A stretch of 64,000 nt of DNA from Oceanobacillus oncorhynchi (GCF_000821065.1 NZ_CDGG01000001.1:806001-870000); one strand, 5' to 3'; positions 8,168-16,893 are shown, counted from the first letter of the stretch. The notes: a model not told the origin generated them from the letters alone. Made by a program: numbers and translations.

Positions 8168-10090
8168 ATGTTAGAAAATAGGATGAAAATGATATTACGA
8201 GAATTAATGGCAGCAGAAGCTCCTGTGGCAGGGAGATATCTTGCTGCCGTAAATCATGTCACAGTCAGAACAACAAGGGAAGATATGAAAGCCCTCTCTA
8301 GCTTGTTAAAAGAGCATGGTGGAACGATTGAATCGTTAAAAGGGAAGGGTTATCAGCTGAAGGTTATCGATGAACAATACTTTCGTAACTTTTTAAAAGA
8401 AATATCAAGTCATGATCAAACCGTCGGCGAGTATGTTCCGCGGACACCTGAGGAACGAATAAAATATATTATCATTCGTCTCTTACTTAATCAAGATTAT
8501 ATTAAGTTAGACGATCTAGCAGAAGAAATGTATATTAGCAGGTCTACCATTCAAAATGATTTAAAGCATGTGAGAGTAATACTGTCTGCATATGAAATTG
8601 ACTTAGATGTACGTCCGAATTATGGTTTGAAGGTGAAAGGGGATGAAATGAAGATTCGTTTTTGTATGTCTGAATATATATTTGACCGAAAGGAAGAAAT
8701 GGGTGAACAATTGGGAGATTTACATTTAACAAGCTTTGATCAAAGGTTGTTAAATGTATTTTTGCAAATAATTATGAATCAAATTAATTTTCATCAAATC
8801 ACTCTTTCAGACATTGCATTGAATAATTTGCTAGTGCATATTGTTATTGCCTATAAACGAACTAAAAGTGGACATTATGTAAAACTATATAATATGGACG
8901 TACAGGATATTTTGAAACAGAAGGAATATAAAGTAGCTCAGGAGATTGTTAAGGAAATAGAGGAAAAGTTAGAGATTACATTTCCTCAAGCTGAGGTAGC
9001 TTATATTACACTTCATTTGCTCGGGACAAAAATGCTTTCTCAAGCAAATAACGCGGTAGAAGAAGTGATTGATGAGAATATTCTCTGTTATGTTTCTAGA
9101 GCGCTGGATAAAATAGATCAAGAATTTAATTTGGGAATAAAAGACGATAAAGAATTGATTTTTGGGTTAAGCCTTCATTTAAAACCAGCAGTAAATCGAT
9201 ATAAGTACGGTATGAATATCCGCAATCCGATGTTGGAAGAGATAAAAAAGAATTATCCGCTGGCATTTGAAGCAGCTATTTCAGCTGGGCTGACAATTAG
9301 CGAAGAAATGGGAGCAGAAATAGATGAGAATGAAGTCGGCTATATTGCACTTCATATAGGGGCGGCGATAGAAAGAAGAAAGCTGATGTCAGGACCAAAG
9401 CGTTGTTTAATTGTTTGTGCTTCGGGCTTTGGTACAGCTCAATTAATTTATTATAAATTGAAAAATCAATTTGGTAAAGAACTGGATGTTGTTGGCACGA
9501 CGGAGTATTATAAATTACGTAATTATAATTTAAATAATATTGATTTTATTGTTAGTTCTATTCCGATTTCTGGTGAAATTTCGGTGCCGGTAATTCAGGT
9601 AAATGCTATTCTAGGGGAAAATGATTTAATTAAAATTGGACAATTTGTAGAGGAGAAAAGCCAATCTATAAATACCTATTTTAATGAAAATTTAATGTTT
9701 CTTCGAAAAGAGTATCAAACAATGGATGAAGTTTTAAGCTTTCTTAACAATGAATTGATTAAGAAGGGCCTCGTAGACGATACATTTATAGAAGCAGTTT
9801 ATGAAAGAGAAGAGGTTGCCCCTACCTCATACGGCAATTTAGTAGCTATACCACATCCAATAACTCCGAAAACGGAGAAAACTTTTTTAACTATATGTAC
9901 GTTAGAAAAACCGATTAAATGGAAAGATAAACCAGTACAATTTATTTGCCTTTTATGTGTCAAAAAATATTCTCAGGAAGACCTGCAGGGAATGTATGAA
10001 ATGCTTGGAGAGATAATTGATAATAGTACGTTGGTTAAGAGATTGATAAAAGCCAGAAATTATAAAGAGTTTGTTGAAAATTTGAAGTAA
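8168..10090 (+). CDS. licR: LicR-type PTS-regulated transcriptional activator
   Basis: This 640-residue regulator has the full LicR/MtlR plan: an N-terminal helix-turn-helix, a second DNA-binding region (KLDDLAEEMYISRSTIQNDL, about 120-140), two PRD domains with histidines in NNLLVHIVIAYKR, AYITLHLLG, GLSLHLKPAVNRYKYGMN and VGYIALHIGAA, an EIIB-like domain with Cys about 417 (CLIVCASGFGTAQ), and an EIIA domain with His about 562 (GNLVAIPHP). Such proteins activate beta-glucoside operons when dephosphorylated by their cognate PTS at the inhibitory sites. The length equals B. subtilis LicR (about 640). It is likely to control the operon upstream. Confidence 0.9.
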   Translation: MLENRMKMILRELMAAEAPVAGRYLAAVNHVTVRTTREDMKALSSLLKEHGGTIESLKGKGYQLKVIDEQYFRNFLKEISSHDQTVGEYVPRTPEERIKYIIIRLLLNQDYIKLDDLAEEMYISRSTIQNDLKHVRVILSAYEIDLDVRPNYGLKVKGDEMKIRFCMSEYIFDRKEEMGEQLGDLHLTSFDQRLLNVFLQIIMNQINFHQITLSDIALNNLLVHIVIAYKRTKSGHYVKLYNMDVQDILKQKEYKVAQEIVKEIEEKLEITFPQAEVAYITLHLLGTKMLSQANNAVEEVIDENILCYVSRALDKIDQEFNLGIKDDKELIFGLSLHLKPAVNRYKYGMNIRNPMLEEIKKNYPLAFEAAISAGLTISEEMGAEIDENEVGYIALHIGAAIERRKLMSGPKRCLIVCASGFGTAQLIYYKLKNQFGKELDVVGTTEYYKLRNYNLNNIDFIVSSIPISGEISVPVIQVNAILGENDLIKIGQFVEEKSQSINTYFNENLMFLRKEYQTMDEVLSFLNNELIKKGLVDDTFIEAVYEREEVAPTSYGNLVAIPHPITPKTEKTFLTICTLEKPIKWKDKPVQFICLLCVKKYSQEDLQGMYEMLGEIIDNSTLVKRLIKARNYKEFVENLK

Positions 10091-10202
10091 TGGGATGTTT
10101 TAATGTATCTCATTATAAACTAACATTGATAAGATTAAAGAAAAAAGATTGTAGAGAGGAAATATAAGAAGAATGCTTTTGTATAGGTAAGTAATAATCA
10201 GT

Positions 10203-10238
10203 CAAACAACCCGTCTGTATACACAGGCAGGTTGTTTG
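10203..10238. terminator. Inter-convergent hairpin, possible bidirectional terminator
   Basis: CAAACAACCCGTCTGT (10203-10218) and ACAGGCAGGTTGTTTG (10223-10238) form a long stem with one mismatch and one G-U around a 4-nt loop. It lies between the convergent licR-type gene and the GyrI-like gene. The T runs on both sides are weak. Confidence 0.5.
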
Positions 10239-10261
10239 GTATCTAAGTTGTCAGAACATTA

Positions 10262-10741
10262 TTACTTCCGGACTACAGGAATCCACATTTCACCAAATAC
10301 CTTACCGTCGCGCTGTCCCATCTCAACAGAGGTATTTGGTCCGCCGACATACGCAACATCCTGTGCTGCCGGCAGAGCCTCGCCAAAAGCCATACCAGTA
10401 AGTGTCTCATGCAGGACTTCAGCTGTTTCCGCTTCTCCTTTGACAACAACATATTCCCCTTGAGGAAATTGAATCACCCTTGTCGCATCAGGTAAAGTCT
10501 CTTTTGTCAGCACACCGACATAATGCATCATCTTGTTATTCACTGCTTCATTCACAATAAAAACAGACTCATTTTCAGCAACGGTTTTTAACTTATCAAG
10601 CGTTCCATCCTCATTTACTGTATTCCAGAAATCCGCTTTTTCCTGATTGATGCCCATATAATCTGTATAATCACTCTTTAGATCTGTACCAAAGCCTAAC
10701 ACAACAAAGCTGTCTTTTTCTTCTAACGTATAATTAGCCAT
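10262..10741 (-). CDS. GyrI-like / effector-binding-domain protein
   Basis: A 159-residue stand-alone small-molecule-binding domain of the GyrI/AraC effector-binding type: ANYTLEEKDSFVVLGFGTDL at the N-terminus, HYVGVLT in the middle, the FPQGEYVVVKGEAE segment that follows the pocket, and FGEMWIPVV at the end. There is no DNA-binding domain. The ATG at 10741 is chosen because the upstream ATG at 10753 overlaps the AAAAAGGATGG ribosome binding site. It is divergent from a WYL-type regulator 100 bp away, which probably controls it. Confidence 0.8.
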   Translation of the reverse strand: MANYTLEEKDSFVVLGFGTDLKSDYTDYMGINQEKADFWNTVNEDGTLDKLKTVAENESVFIVNEAVNNKMMHYVGVLTKETLPDATRVIQFPQGEYVVVKGEAETAEVLHETLTGMAFGEALPAAQDVAYVGGPNTSVEMGQRDGKVFGEMWIPVVRK

Positions 10742-10769
10742 ATTCAAAACCATCCTTTTTTTAAAATTG

Positions 10770-10798
10770 TATCAAATGCGTTGTATTTTCATTTGATA
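10770..10798. promoter_or_regulatory. Inverted repeat operator between GyrI-like gene and WYL regulator
   Basis: TATCAAATG (10770-10778) and CATTTGATA (10790-10798) are perfect 9-bp inverted arms in the 111-bp divergent promoter region. The symmetry and position make it the best candidate operator for the WYL regulator encoded at 10853. Confidence 0.55.
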
Positions 10799-10852
10799 AG
10801 TTTATACTAACCTTAAATCATGTCAAAAAATGATACTGTTTAGGGGGATATC

Positions 10853-11809
10853 ATGAAAAAAGTGGAGCGGATCAATACCATCATGCGCTATATCAACAAT
10901 CGTTCACGTTTTACTATATCAGAAATCATGCATGAATTTACTATTTCTCGTTCGACTGCTATTCGAGATATCAAAGAAATTGAAGCGATGGGAATGCCGC
11001 TTGTTGCTGAAGTTGGAAGGGACGGAGGTTATTTTGTTATGAATAACTCTGTCTTGCCAACCGTTCGTTTTACGGATAATGAGATAAAAGCGCTTTTTCT
11101 TGCGTTTATGGCTACCAGAAATCAGCAGCTTCCCTATTTGAAAAGCCGCCAGTCCCTGGCTGAAAAACTACTTGGCCTTATCTCTGAAAATCAACAGGAT
11201 GATCTGGTGCTTTTAAATCAAATTCTCCTATTTGAAGGGACCAATCCAAATAATCCTGATCTGCTTGATTTGTCTGATTTGCCTCACCCGATGTTGGAGC
11301 AGCTTATCCATCACATCCTTATGGATAGCTATTTGTGGATTACTGTACAGGAAGGGGAGGAGTGTAAATCCTATCCGATTTATCTTCTGCATCTTTACCG
11401 GGAGAAAAGCTACTGGTTGATGGAAGGCTTCCATTTGGAAGAGCAAAAGACACAGATTATTCCTGTGGATCAGCTTACGGATATTCGCACCTATCCTGTT
11501 AAGCATAGGATGAGCAGGAAAAAGATTTTGGAAAAGCAGCGCACCCAGAAAGAAGAGAGTAATCTCGTGCTTGAACTGGGACCAAAGGCGATTGCTCAAT
11601 TTAAAAAGTATCATCCGCTGACTGTTTCTATTTCTTATACTAATCCTTACCAGACTCGGGCGCGTTTAAACACGTTTGTTGATGTGAGAAAAGAGGAGGA
11701 AATTAGTGAGATAGTGAATTGGCTGCTTTTTCTTGGGGAGGATGTAGAGATTAGGGGAATTCCGAGAGAGGTTTTGGAGGGAGTGTGGAGCAGGATGAGA
11801 AATTGGTAA
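10853..11809 (+). CDS. HTH/WYL-domain transcriptional regulator (YafY/YobV-like)
   Basis: A 318-residue regulator with an N-terminal DeoR-like winged helix (RFTISEIMHEFTISRSTAIRDIKEIEAMGMPLVAEVGRDGG in parts, about 18-65) and a C-terminal WYL-type ligand domain. The region YPIYLLHLYREKSYWLMEGFH corresponds to the WYL core and is followed by a WCX-like C-terminal extension. GGGGGATATC precedes the ATG. It is divergent from the GyrI-like gene; YobV/YafY-type regulators paired with an effector-binding protein are a common arrangement. Confidence 0.82.
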   Translation: MKKVERINTIMRYINNRSRFTISEIMHEFTISRSTAIRDIKEIEAMGMPLVAEVGRDGGYFVMNNSVLPTVRFTDNEIKALFLAFMATRNQQLPYLKSRQSLAEKLLGLISENQQDDLVLLNQILLFEGTNPNNPDLLDLSDLPHPMLEQLIHHILMDSYLWITVQEGEECKSYPIYLLHLYREKSYWLMEGFHLEEQKTQIIPVDQLTDIRTYPVKHRMSRKKILEKQRTQKEESNLVLELGPKAIAQFKKYHPLTVSISYTNPYQTRARLNTFVDVRKEEEISEIVNWLLFLGEDVEIRGIPREVLEGVWSRMRNW

Positions 11810-11883
11810 TTATGACCTGGTTAGATGATGAAGATATATCAAACTGCTTGTTCTCACTTCTCATCTGGTGAAGTCGTGCGTAT

Positions 11884-11911
11884 GCATAGCTTGCATCATC
11901 ACAAGCTATGC
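11884..11911. terminator. Terminator between WYL regulator and toxin gene (convergent)
   Basis: A perfect 10-bp stem (GCATAGCTTG at 11884-11893, CAAGCTATGC at 11902-11911) with an 8-nt loop lies between convergent genes. On the plus strand it is followed by TATGTATTATTATTTCC. It may serve both directions. Confidence 0.65.
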
Positions 11912-11920
11912 TATGTATTA

Positions 11921-12301
11921 TTATTTCCTATCTTTTAACATCGCTTCTGCTTTGGAATAAATATCCTCTTTAGACCTTGGTCTGGTGTTGATTCGTCTTC
12001 CGACAGCCCAATAAAAAATAAGCTTTGACTCTTCGTCTATTTCAAAAATAATTCGCATGTCGCCAGTGCCGTTTCTTGGTAATTGTGAATGAAATGTCAT
12101 CGTACGGAATCCTTTATCATGAAGAATTCCGTACTTGCAATTTCTTGAATTACTATAAGGATCTTTATTTAAAATGCTAAGTTCATGCTCAAATAATGCA
12201 AAAAAATTGGAGAACTCTGCGTCAGACATATGCTTTGTTGCATCATCCAAAATATCAAAAAAATGAGGGTGGAATTTAGATTCATAATTTTTTTTGCTCA
12301 T
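11921..12301 (-). CDS. RelE/ParE-like toxin of a type II toxin-antitoxin pair (putative)
   Basis: A basic protein of 126 residues. The C-terminal half, GDMRIIFEIDEESKLIFYWAVGRR, has the strand pattern and wording seen in RelE/ParE-fold toxins (an arginine-initiated strand followed by a short turn and a second strand). The N-terminal half is helical. Its ATG follows the stop of the gene upstream without a gap (TAAATG), typical of antitoxin-toxin pairs. No family name was recognised with certainty. The pairing with a small Phd-like gene is the main support. Confidence 0.6.
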   Translation of the reverse strand: MSKKNYESKFHPHFFDILDDATKHMSDAEFSNFFALFEHELSILNKDPYSNSRNCKYGILHDKGFRTMTFHSQLPRNGTGDMRIIFEIDEESKLIFYWAVGRRINTRPRSKEDIYSKAEAMLKDRK

Positions 12302-12640
12302 TTAATCACTCGTTCCTTTTCTCCATTCTCTATATTCTTTTGCTGACATTCCTGCAGGCATTTCCATAAACTCATTTTTGGGTGTTTCGAAATATGTTTC
12401 ACTGAGCTGATTTACTATGCCTGCTTCATCTAGTAATTGCTCTAATTGTTCTACATAATCTCTTAACGCTTCAAATTCTTCCATTCCCATCATAGTTATA
12501 GCCATTTCATCTTTTATAATAAGAGCTAACAATTGATTGTCATTAATCATCTCCTGCAACCTTTTTTGAGAAATTTCTCTTAATTGGCTAGCTGGAATTG
12601 TATTTTTACGAGTGAAAGGTCTATCTAAAATTTTTCCCAC
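12302..12640 (-). CDS. Putative antitoxin (Phd/YefM-like) upstream of RelE-like toxin
   Basis: A 112-residue protein with an N-terminal IPASQLREISQKRLQEMINDNQ region like the DNA-binding half of Phd/YefM antitoxins (an AS..R.. start and a helix), then ALIIKDEMAITMMGMEEFEAL and an acidic C-terminal tail suited to toxin binding. Two starts are possible. The ATG at 12673 has GGAGG, but the only good promoter (12685-12713) puts the transcript start within that site. The GTG at 12640 has a transcribed AAAGGGGAGG 6 nt upstream and is preferred. The longer form would add 11 residues. Confidence 0.6.
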   Translation of the reverse strand: MGKILDRPFTRKNTIPASQLREISQKRLQEMINDNQLLALIIKDEMAITMMGMEEFEALRDYVEQLEQLLDEAGIVNQLSETYFETPKNEFMEMPAGMSAKEYREWRKGTSD

Positions 12641-12684
12641 AATTGACCTCCCCTTTCCATTATTTCTTATCATTTCTTACCTCC

Positions 12685-12713
12685 ATTGTACAAAAAAATG
12701 TGCAAAATAACAA
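12685..12713 (-). promoter_or_regulatory. Promoter of the toxin-antitoxin operon
   Basis: On the minus strand TTGTTA (12713-12708) and TACAAT (12690-12685) are separated by 17 bp, a near-consensus sigma-A promoter. The spacer and -10 contain TGCACA and TGTACA, related half-sites that could form the antitoxin operator. The predicted +1 is near 12678. Confidence 0.6.
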
Positions 12714-13109
12714 ACAAAAAAATGTTCGTATTTTTATGTATTATATTCAAATATGTGAAAAAGATACCTTTGAATTGAGAATTATTTCAGCTTACCTAAT
12801 TATTTATGTGTATATGAACTGATGTGCCATAATAAGGTTGTTGCAGCCATAGCAATAAAAACAAGCATTATCTACGGCATCTCCAATAAAGAGTCCAATC
12901 CCCATCCAATTATAAAAATCTGTTTACCAAAAAAAAGAAATGGGAATGACTATTTAAAAGAAAGAAGGACTTCAGGAAAGTCTGTACGTTATATTTCTTT
13001 TTTAATAAGGAATTTTATAGGAAGAGTGAAAATTTATTTGAAAATGTTGTCATAAATCTTGTGGAATCACATTGTTTCAGCTTTTTATCCAATAGAGGAG
13101 GTTTCTATA
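12714..13109. other. Gene-poor gap between toxin-antitoxin operon and DUF2243 gene
   Basis: About 400 bp of very AT-rich sequence. A 77-codon frame at 12822-13055 lacks a ribosome binding site and a credible composition, and is not called. I see no strong hairpin or operator here apart from the promoter at its left edge. Confidence 0.5.
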
Positions 13110-13595
13110 ATGAAAAAAGAACTGACGCAAGAACAGTTCAGCTATTCAGGCAGAAACGTTTTATCTGGTTTTTTATTTGGGCTTGGGATGGTTGCTTTTA
13201 TTGACGAAGCTATTTTTCACCAATTGCTTCACTGGCATCATTTTTATGATCGTTCGACTACAGAAATTGGTCTTATTTCCGATGGACTCTTTCACGCATT
13301 TAGCTGGTTTGCGACTGTTGGAGCGCTTTTTATGCTGGTTGATTTAAGGCGGCGGGGAGCTTGGTGGAAAAAGCGGTGGTTAGGCGGTATGACACTGGGA
13401 GCAGGGTTATTTAACTTATACGATGGAATTATTCAGCATAAACTGATGCAACTGCACCAGATTCGTTATGGCGTTGATCTGCTTCCCTATGATTTAATAT
13501 GGAATATTCTTGCTGGAATAATGGTAATCGCCGGGGGAATCGTCGTTTACCAAACGCAAAAACAGCTAAAGCTGCACAAGGGTGAGCTGAGATGA
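13110..13595 (+). CDS. DUF2243 family membrane protein
   Basis: A four-helix membrane protein of 161 residues. Conserved features of the family are visible: FGLGMVAFIDEAIFHQLLHWHH in the first helix and loop, SDGLFHAFSWFATVGALFML in the second, and NLYDGIIQHKLMQLHQIRYG in the third. Many histidines and aspartates lie at membrane edges, suggesting metal or heme handling, but the function is unknown. The ATG at 13110 is chosen over 13059 because GAGGAGG stands 8 nt before it. It overlaps ctaG, a pairing that is common in Bacillaceae. Confidence 0.85.
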   Translation: MKKELTQEQFSYSGRNVLSGFLFGLGMVAFIDEAIFHQLLHWHHFYDRSTTEIGLISDGLFHAFSWFATVGALFMLVDLRRRGAWWKKRWLGGMTLGAGLFNLYDGIIQHKLMQLHQIRYGVDLLPYDLIWNILAGIMVIAGGIVVYQTQKQLKLHKGELR

Positions 13596-14401
13596 TGGAG
13601 CATCAGCATGAAAATATGGCGCATACTACTCACTCGATGGATTCTATCACACAAATTCTATTAAGCGCCCCTTTTATCATTGGCCTATTGCTTTACATTA
13701 CTGCAGTTATTTTTTCAAAAAGACAGAACAAGGCATGGCCTATATACCGCACAGTTTTATGGACTGCAGGAAGTGTGTTGTGTTTTATCACCGTTGTAAA
13801 TCCGTTAGCTTCTATCGCGCATCAGAATTTTACCATGCATATGTTTGGCCACTTGCTTTTAGGCATGCTCGGTCCGTTATTCATGGTACTGGCTGCACCA
13901 ATGACACTGCTTCTGCGAACACTGCCGACACGTTATGCTAAAAAAGTAACTGCTGTGCTAAGAAGTCCGATTTTCCATTTCCTTTCCAATCCCGTTGTTC
14001 CTGCAGTATTAAATATAGGCGGGCTTTGGCTGCTTTATACGACGGGTTTGTACAGCATGATGGAAACAATCATGTGGGTTCATGTGCTTGTCCACCTGCA
14101 TGTTTTTCTAGCTGGATACTTTTTTGCGGCTACACTGTTATATATCGACCCAATCCCATATCGATACAGTTATATCTATCGTTCTTTGGTATTGATACTT
14201 GCTTTAGCAGGACATAAGATTCTTTCCAAAGTCATTTATGCTTATCCTCCAGAAGGGGTACCCAGAGCGGAGGCTGAAGCTGGGGGCATGTTGATGTATT
14301 ATGGTGGGGACGCTGTTGATATCGTAATTATTATTATTTTGTGCTATCAATGGTATCAGTCAAAAAGAACAAGAGAAGTTCGTTATCCTGTGACGGGGTA
14401 A
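13592..14401 (+). CDS. ctaG: CtaG-like cytochrome c oxidase assembly factor (caa3_CtaG family)
   Basis: A polytopic membrane protein of 269 residues. Matches to the caa3_CtaG family include NPLASIAHQNFTMHMFGHLLLGMLGPLFM, the leucine-rich AAPMTLLLRTLP segment, and VLVHLHVFLAGYFFA. The histidines in HQNFTMHMFGH and LVHLHVF are placed for metal binding at membrane edges. CtaG supports assembly of the caa3 oxidase copper site, though an oxidase operon is not nearby. The start overlaps the DUF2243 stop by 4 bp, so the two are co-expressed. A second in-frame ATG follows directly at 13595. Confidence 0.85.
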   Translation: MMEHQHENMAHTTHSMDSITQILLSAPFIIGLLLYITAVIFSKRQNKAWPIYRTVLWTAGSVLCFITVVNPLASIAHQNFTMHMFGHLLLGMLGPLFMVLAAPMTLLLRTLPTRYAKKVTAVLRSPIFHFLSNPVVPAVLNIGGLWLLYTTGLYSMMETIMWVHVLVHLHVFLAGYFFAATLLYIDPIPYRYSYIYRSLVLILALAGHKILSKVIYAYPPEGVPRAEAEAGGMLMYYGGDAVDIVIIIILCYQWYQSKRTREVRYPVTG

Positions 14402-14479
14402 GGGAGAATGTTTTTCTGTCGATACTGGCTGCTACAGGTGTAATGAATGGAAATGGCAGGGTCTATGTATTATTTTCCT

Positions 14480-14535
14480 ATATATTGAATGTGACCGAAA
14501 AGTTATCTGGTTTATTCAATATATAGGTTTTTTTT
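14480..14535 (+). terminator. Terminator of the DUF2243-ctaG operon
   Basis: ATATATTGAAT (14480-14490) pairs perfectly with ATTCAATATAT (14514-14524) and is followed by AGG and eight T residues, a standard intrinsic terminator. Confidence 0.85.
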
Positions 14536-14618
14536 GTTTAGAGGATTTTAAAATCAAAATTGGTTATTAATGGAAATTTTGACAAACTAATGTGTTAGAT
14601 AAAGAGCTTTACATCAAC

Positions 14619-14642
14619 ATGATAAACATAATTATTTATCAT
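14619..14642. repeat. Inverted repeat upstream of the decayed EIIB gene
   Basis: ATGATAAA (14619-14626) and TTTATCAT (14635-14642) are perfect arms around CATAATTA. It could be a leftover operator or promoter element of the PTS gene whose remains follow. Confidence 0.4.
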
Positions 14643-14664
14643 AAAATTATTTATTGGTACACTA

Positions 14665-14794
14665 CGAAGAAGAAAAATTTTATTAGTATGTAATGCAGGA
14701 ATGTCTACAAGTGTTTTTGTGGAAGCAATGAAAAAAAGCATAAGTAAATACATAATGCCCCCCTCGAAAAGCTGGTATGGAAATTGTCATATAA
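14665..14794 (+). pseudogene. Decayed cellobiose-class PTS EIIB gene
   Basis: The frame starting at 14665 reads RRRKILLVCNAGMSTSVFV and continues EAMKKS, a clear match to the N-terminal P-loop and catalytic cysteine of cellobiose-class EIIB. The start codon is missing (CGA where ATG is expected), and a frameshift near 14760 moves the remainder to another frame, where KAGMEIVI precedes a stop at 14792-14794. Two intact EIIB genes exist at 4185 and 18516, so this is a third, dead copy next to the second LicR locus. Confidence 0.8.
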
Positions 14795-14852
14795 AATTAT
14801 CTATTCTATACTGATTAATAAAAATTGTTATCACTTAAGGAGAATGAATAAA

Positions 14853-16781
14853 ATGAATAGCCGCCTGCAACAAATTATCCAGCAGTTACTGACAACGGAT
14901 GAATTACAAACTAGCGCTGAGCTTGCTGCTGTTCTTCAAGTTAGTTCGAAGACGATTCAGACTGACATGAAGGAATTAAGTAAATCATTAAATAATGATA
15001 CGGCATCAATTGAATCACATCGTGGAAAAGGGTATCGGATAAATATTACCGATGAAGATAAATTTAAGCATTTTCTAAAACAAACAACTGAAAAAGATAA
15101 CCAGGTTATCCCGACGGAACCTGAAGACCGCATCCAGTTTTTAATGGAAAAACTGTTATTGCAATCCGCCTATATTAAAATGGATGACCTTGCTGAAGAG
15201 ATGTTTATTAGCCGCTCGACATTGCAAAGTGATTTAAATAGTATTCGTCAAGTATTGGAAAATTATCATTTGTCTTTAGACCAAAAACCGGGTTATGGAA
15301 TTAAAGTATATGGGGATGAAATGAAAATACGTTTTTGTATTTCTGAGTATATTTTCAATCAAAAGACAAATTTGGTTGATCAGGCCTCCGATTGGATAGA
15401 GATATTACCAAAAGACGAAATGGAGTGGATCCGAGATAGTATCCTATCTAAATTGAGGAAATACAGAACGGTTATCACTGATGTCAGTTTACATAATTTA
15501 ATCACACATATCGCCATAGCTTGTAAGCGGATTCGCGAAAAAGAAGTCGTTGAGATGTATCAAGAAGAATTGGGTAAAATCACTAATAAAAAAGAATATA
15601 CAATTGCAAAAGAGATTGTGTTAGAGATAGAACAAAAACTAAATGTATCTTTTTCCGTGAATGAAACAGCTTATTTAGCTATTCATTTACAAGGAACGAA
15701 GAAGACACATTCCGATTCGGAAATAGAAGAAATAAAAACGATACTGGATGAGGATATCCAACAGCTAACCAAAATTATTCTAGAACGAATAGATAATGCT
15801 TATTCATTCAATCTTTCTCAAGATGAAGAATTATTATTGGGATTAAGTTTACATTTAAAACCAGCAATAAATCGGTATAAGTATCAAATGAATTTAAGAA
15901 ATCCATTACTGGAGGAAATTAAAAATAAATATCCTTTTTCTTACGAAGCGGCTTTAACTATCGGCACAGATGTGATTAAACAAAATATGAATATAACTAT
16001 TGATGAAAATGAAATAGGATATATCGCACTCCATCTTGAGGCAGCATTAGAGAGACAGGAAAAGAGCGAAAAGAATAAAAAACGCTGTTTAATTGTCTGT
16101 GCTTCTGGTTTAGGAACAGCGCAATTACTTTTATTAAAATTGAAAGATAGATTTCATGATGATTTAAATATCTTAGGTACAACAGAGTATTATAATTTGA
16201 AAAATCAAACGCTGCATAATATAGATTTTATTATCAGTACTATTCCTATTCCTGAAAAATTATCTGTTCCAGTTATTCAAGTAAGCACATTGCTAGGGCA
16301 ACAGGATGTAAGGAAAATAGAAAAATTAGTACACAATGATTTTGAGATGATAGAAAGATATATGAGGGAAGCCTTTACGTACTTAAAAATGGATTTTTCC
16401 TCCAAAGAAGAAGTTATTACGTTTTTAGGAAATAAGCTGTTGGAAGCTGAAATGGTAAATACAAATTTTATCCATTCTGTTTTAGAACGTGAGGAATATT
16501 CTCCTACCAGCTTTGGTAACTTGGTAGCCATTCCGCATCCGATGAACCCGCAAACGGATGAAACCTTTTGGTCTGTTGTTACCTTAAAAGATTCTATTCA
16601 GTGGGGAGGAAAGCCTGTTCAATTTATCTGTCTGCTCAATATCAGTACACACAATAAGATGGATGACTTAAAGCCAATGTATGATGTATTAGTGAAGTTA
16701 TTGGATAATCGGTTGATAGTGCAAAAATTATTGCAGTGCGAAACATATGCTGAAATGAAAAAAGTACTGACGAAGGTATAA
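14853..16781 (+). CDS. Second LicR-type PTS-regulated transcriptional activator
   Basis: A 642-residue paralogue of the regulator at 8168 with the same order of domains: two N-terminal DNA-binding regions, two PRDs (LHNLITHIAIACKR, AYLAIHLQG, GLSLHLKPAINRYKYQMN, IGYIALHLEAA), an EIIB-like domain with Cys about 416 (CLIVCASGLGTAQ) and an EIIA domain with His about 562 (GNLVAIPHPM). Start 14853 is preferred: AAGGAG lies 10 nt before it but only about 1 nt before the ATG at 14844. It probably activates the GH1-EIIB-EIIA-EIIC operon that follows its terminator. Confidence 0.9.
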   Translation: MNSRLQQIIQQLLTTDELQTSAELAAVLQVSSKTIQTDMKELSKSLNNDTASIESHRGKGYRINITDEDKFKHFLKQTTEKDNQVIPTEPEDRIQFLMEKLLLQSAYIKMDDLAEEMFISRSTLQSDLNSIRQVLENYHLSLDQKPGYGIKVYGDEMKIRFCISEYIFNQKTNLVDQASDWIEILPKDEMEWIRDSILSKLRKYRTVITDVSLHNLITHIAIACKRIREKEVVEMYQEELGKITNKKEYTIAKEIVLEIEQKLNVSFSVNETAYLAIHLQGTKKTHSDSEIEEIKTILDEDIQQLTKIILERIDNAYSFNLSQDEELLLGLSLHLKPAINRYKYQMNLRNPLLEEIKNKYPFSYEAALTIGTDVIKQNMNITIDENEIGYIALHLEAALERQEKSEKNKKRCLIVCASGLGTAQLLLLKLKDRFHDDLNILGTTEYYNLKNQTLHNIDFIISTIPIPEKLSVPVIQVSTLLGQQDVRKIEKLVHNDFEMIERYMREAFTYLKMDFSSKEEVITFLGNKLLEAEMVNTNFIHSVLEREEYSPTSFGNLVAIPHPMNPQTDETFWSVVTLKDSIQWGGKPVQFICLLNISTHNKMDDLKPMYDVLVKLLDNRLIVQKLLQCETYAEMKKVLTKV

Positions 16782-16830
16782 AAGGAGAGAATCTGCAGAA
16801 CGATTATGCAGATCCTCTCCTTTTGTTTGA
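16780..16830 (+). terminator. Terminator of the second licR-type gene
   Basis: AAAAGGAGAG-A-ATCTGCA pairs with TGCAGAT-C-CTCTCCTTTT around a 9-nt loop (16780-16824), followed by a short T-rich tail. The stem begins inside the stop codon, so the regulator is transcribed apart from the operon downstream. Confidence 0.9.
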
Positions 16831-16877
16831 TAGATTTTAACTTATTTCCGTTGCCAACCGAAAAACGTCCTCTACAG

Positions 16878-16893
16878 ATGAAAACGTTTTTAT
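16878..16893 (+). promoter_or_regulatory. Candidate cre site 1 of the second beta-glucoside operon
   Basis: ATGAAAACGTTTTTAT differs from the CcpA consensus WTGNAARCGNWWWCAW at one position. It lies about 150 bp before the GH1 start. Confidence 0.6.

Noticed and set aside
12822-13055. A 77-codon open frame upstream of the DUF2243 gene.
   Set aside because: It has no ribosome binding site, a low-complexity composition and no recognisable motif; the region is AT-rich filler between a promoter and the next gene.
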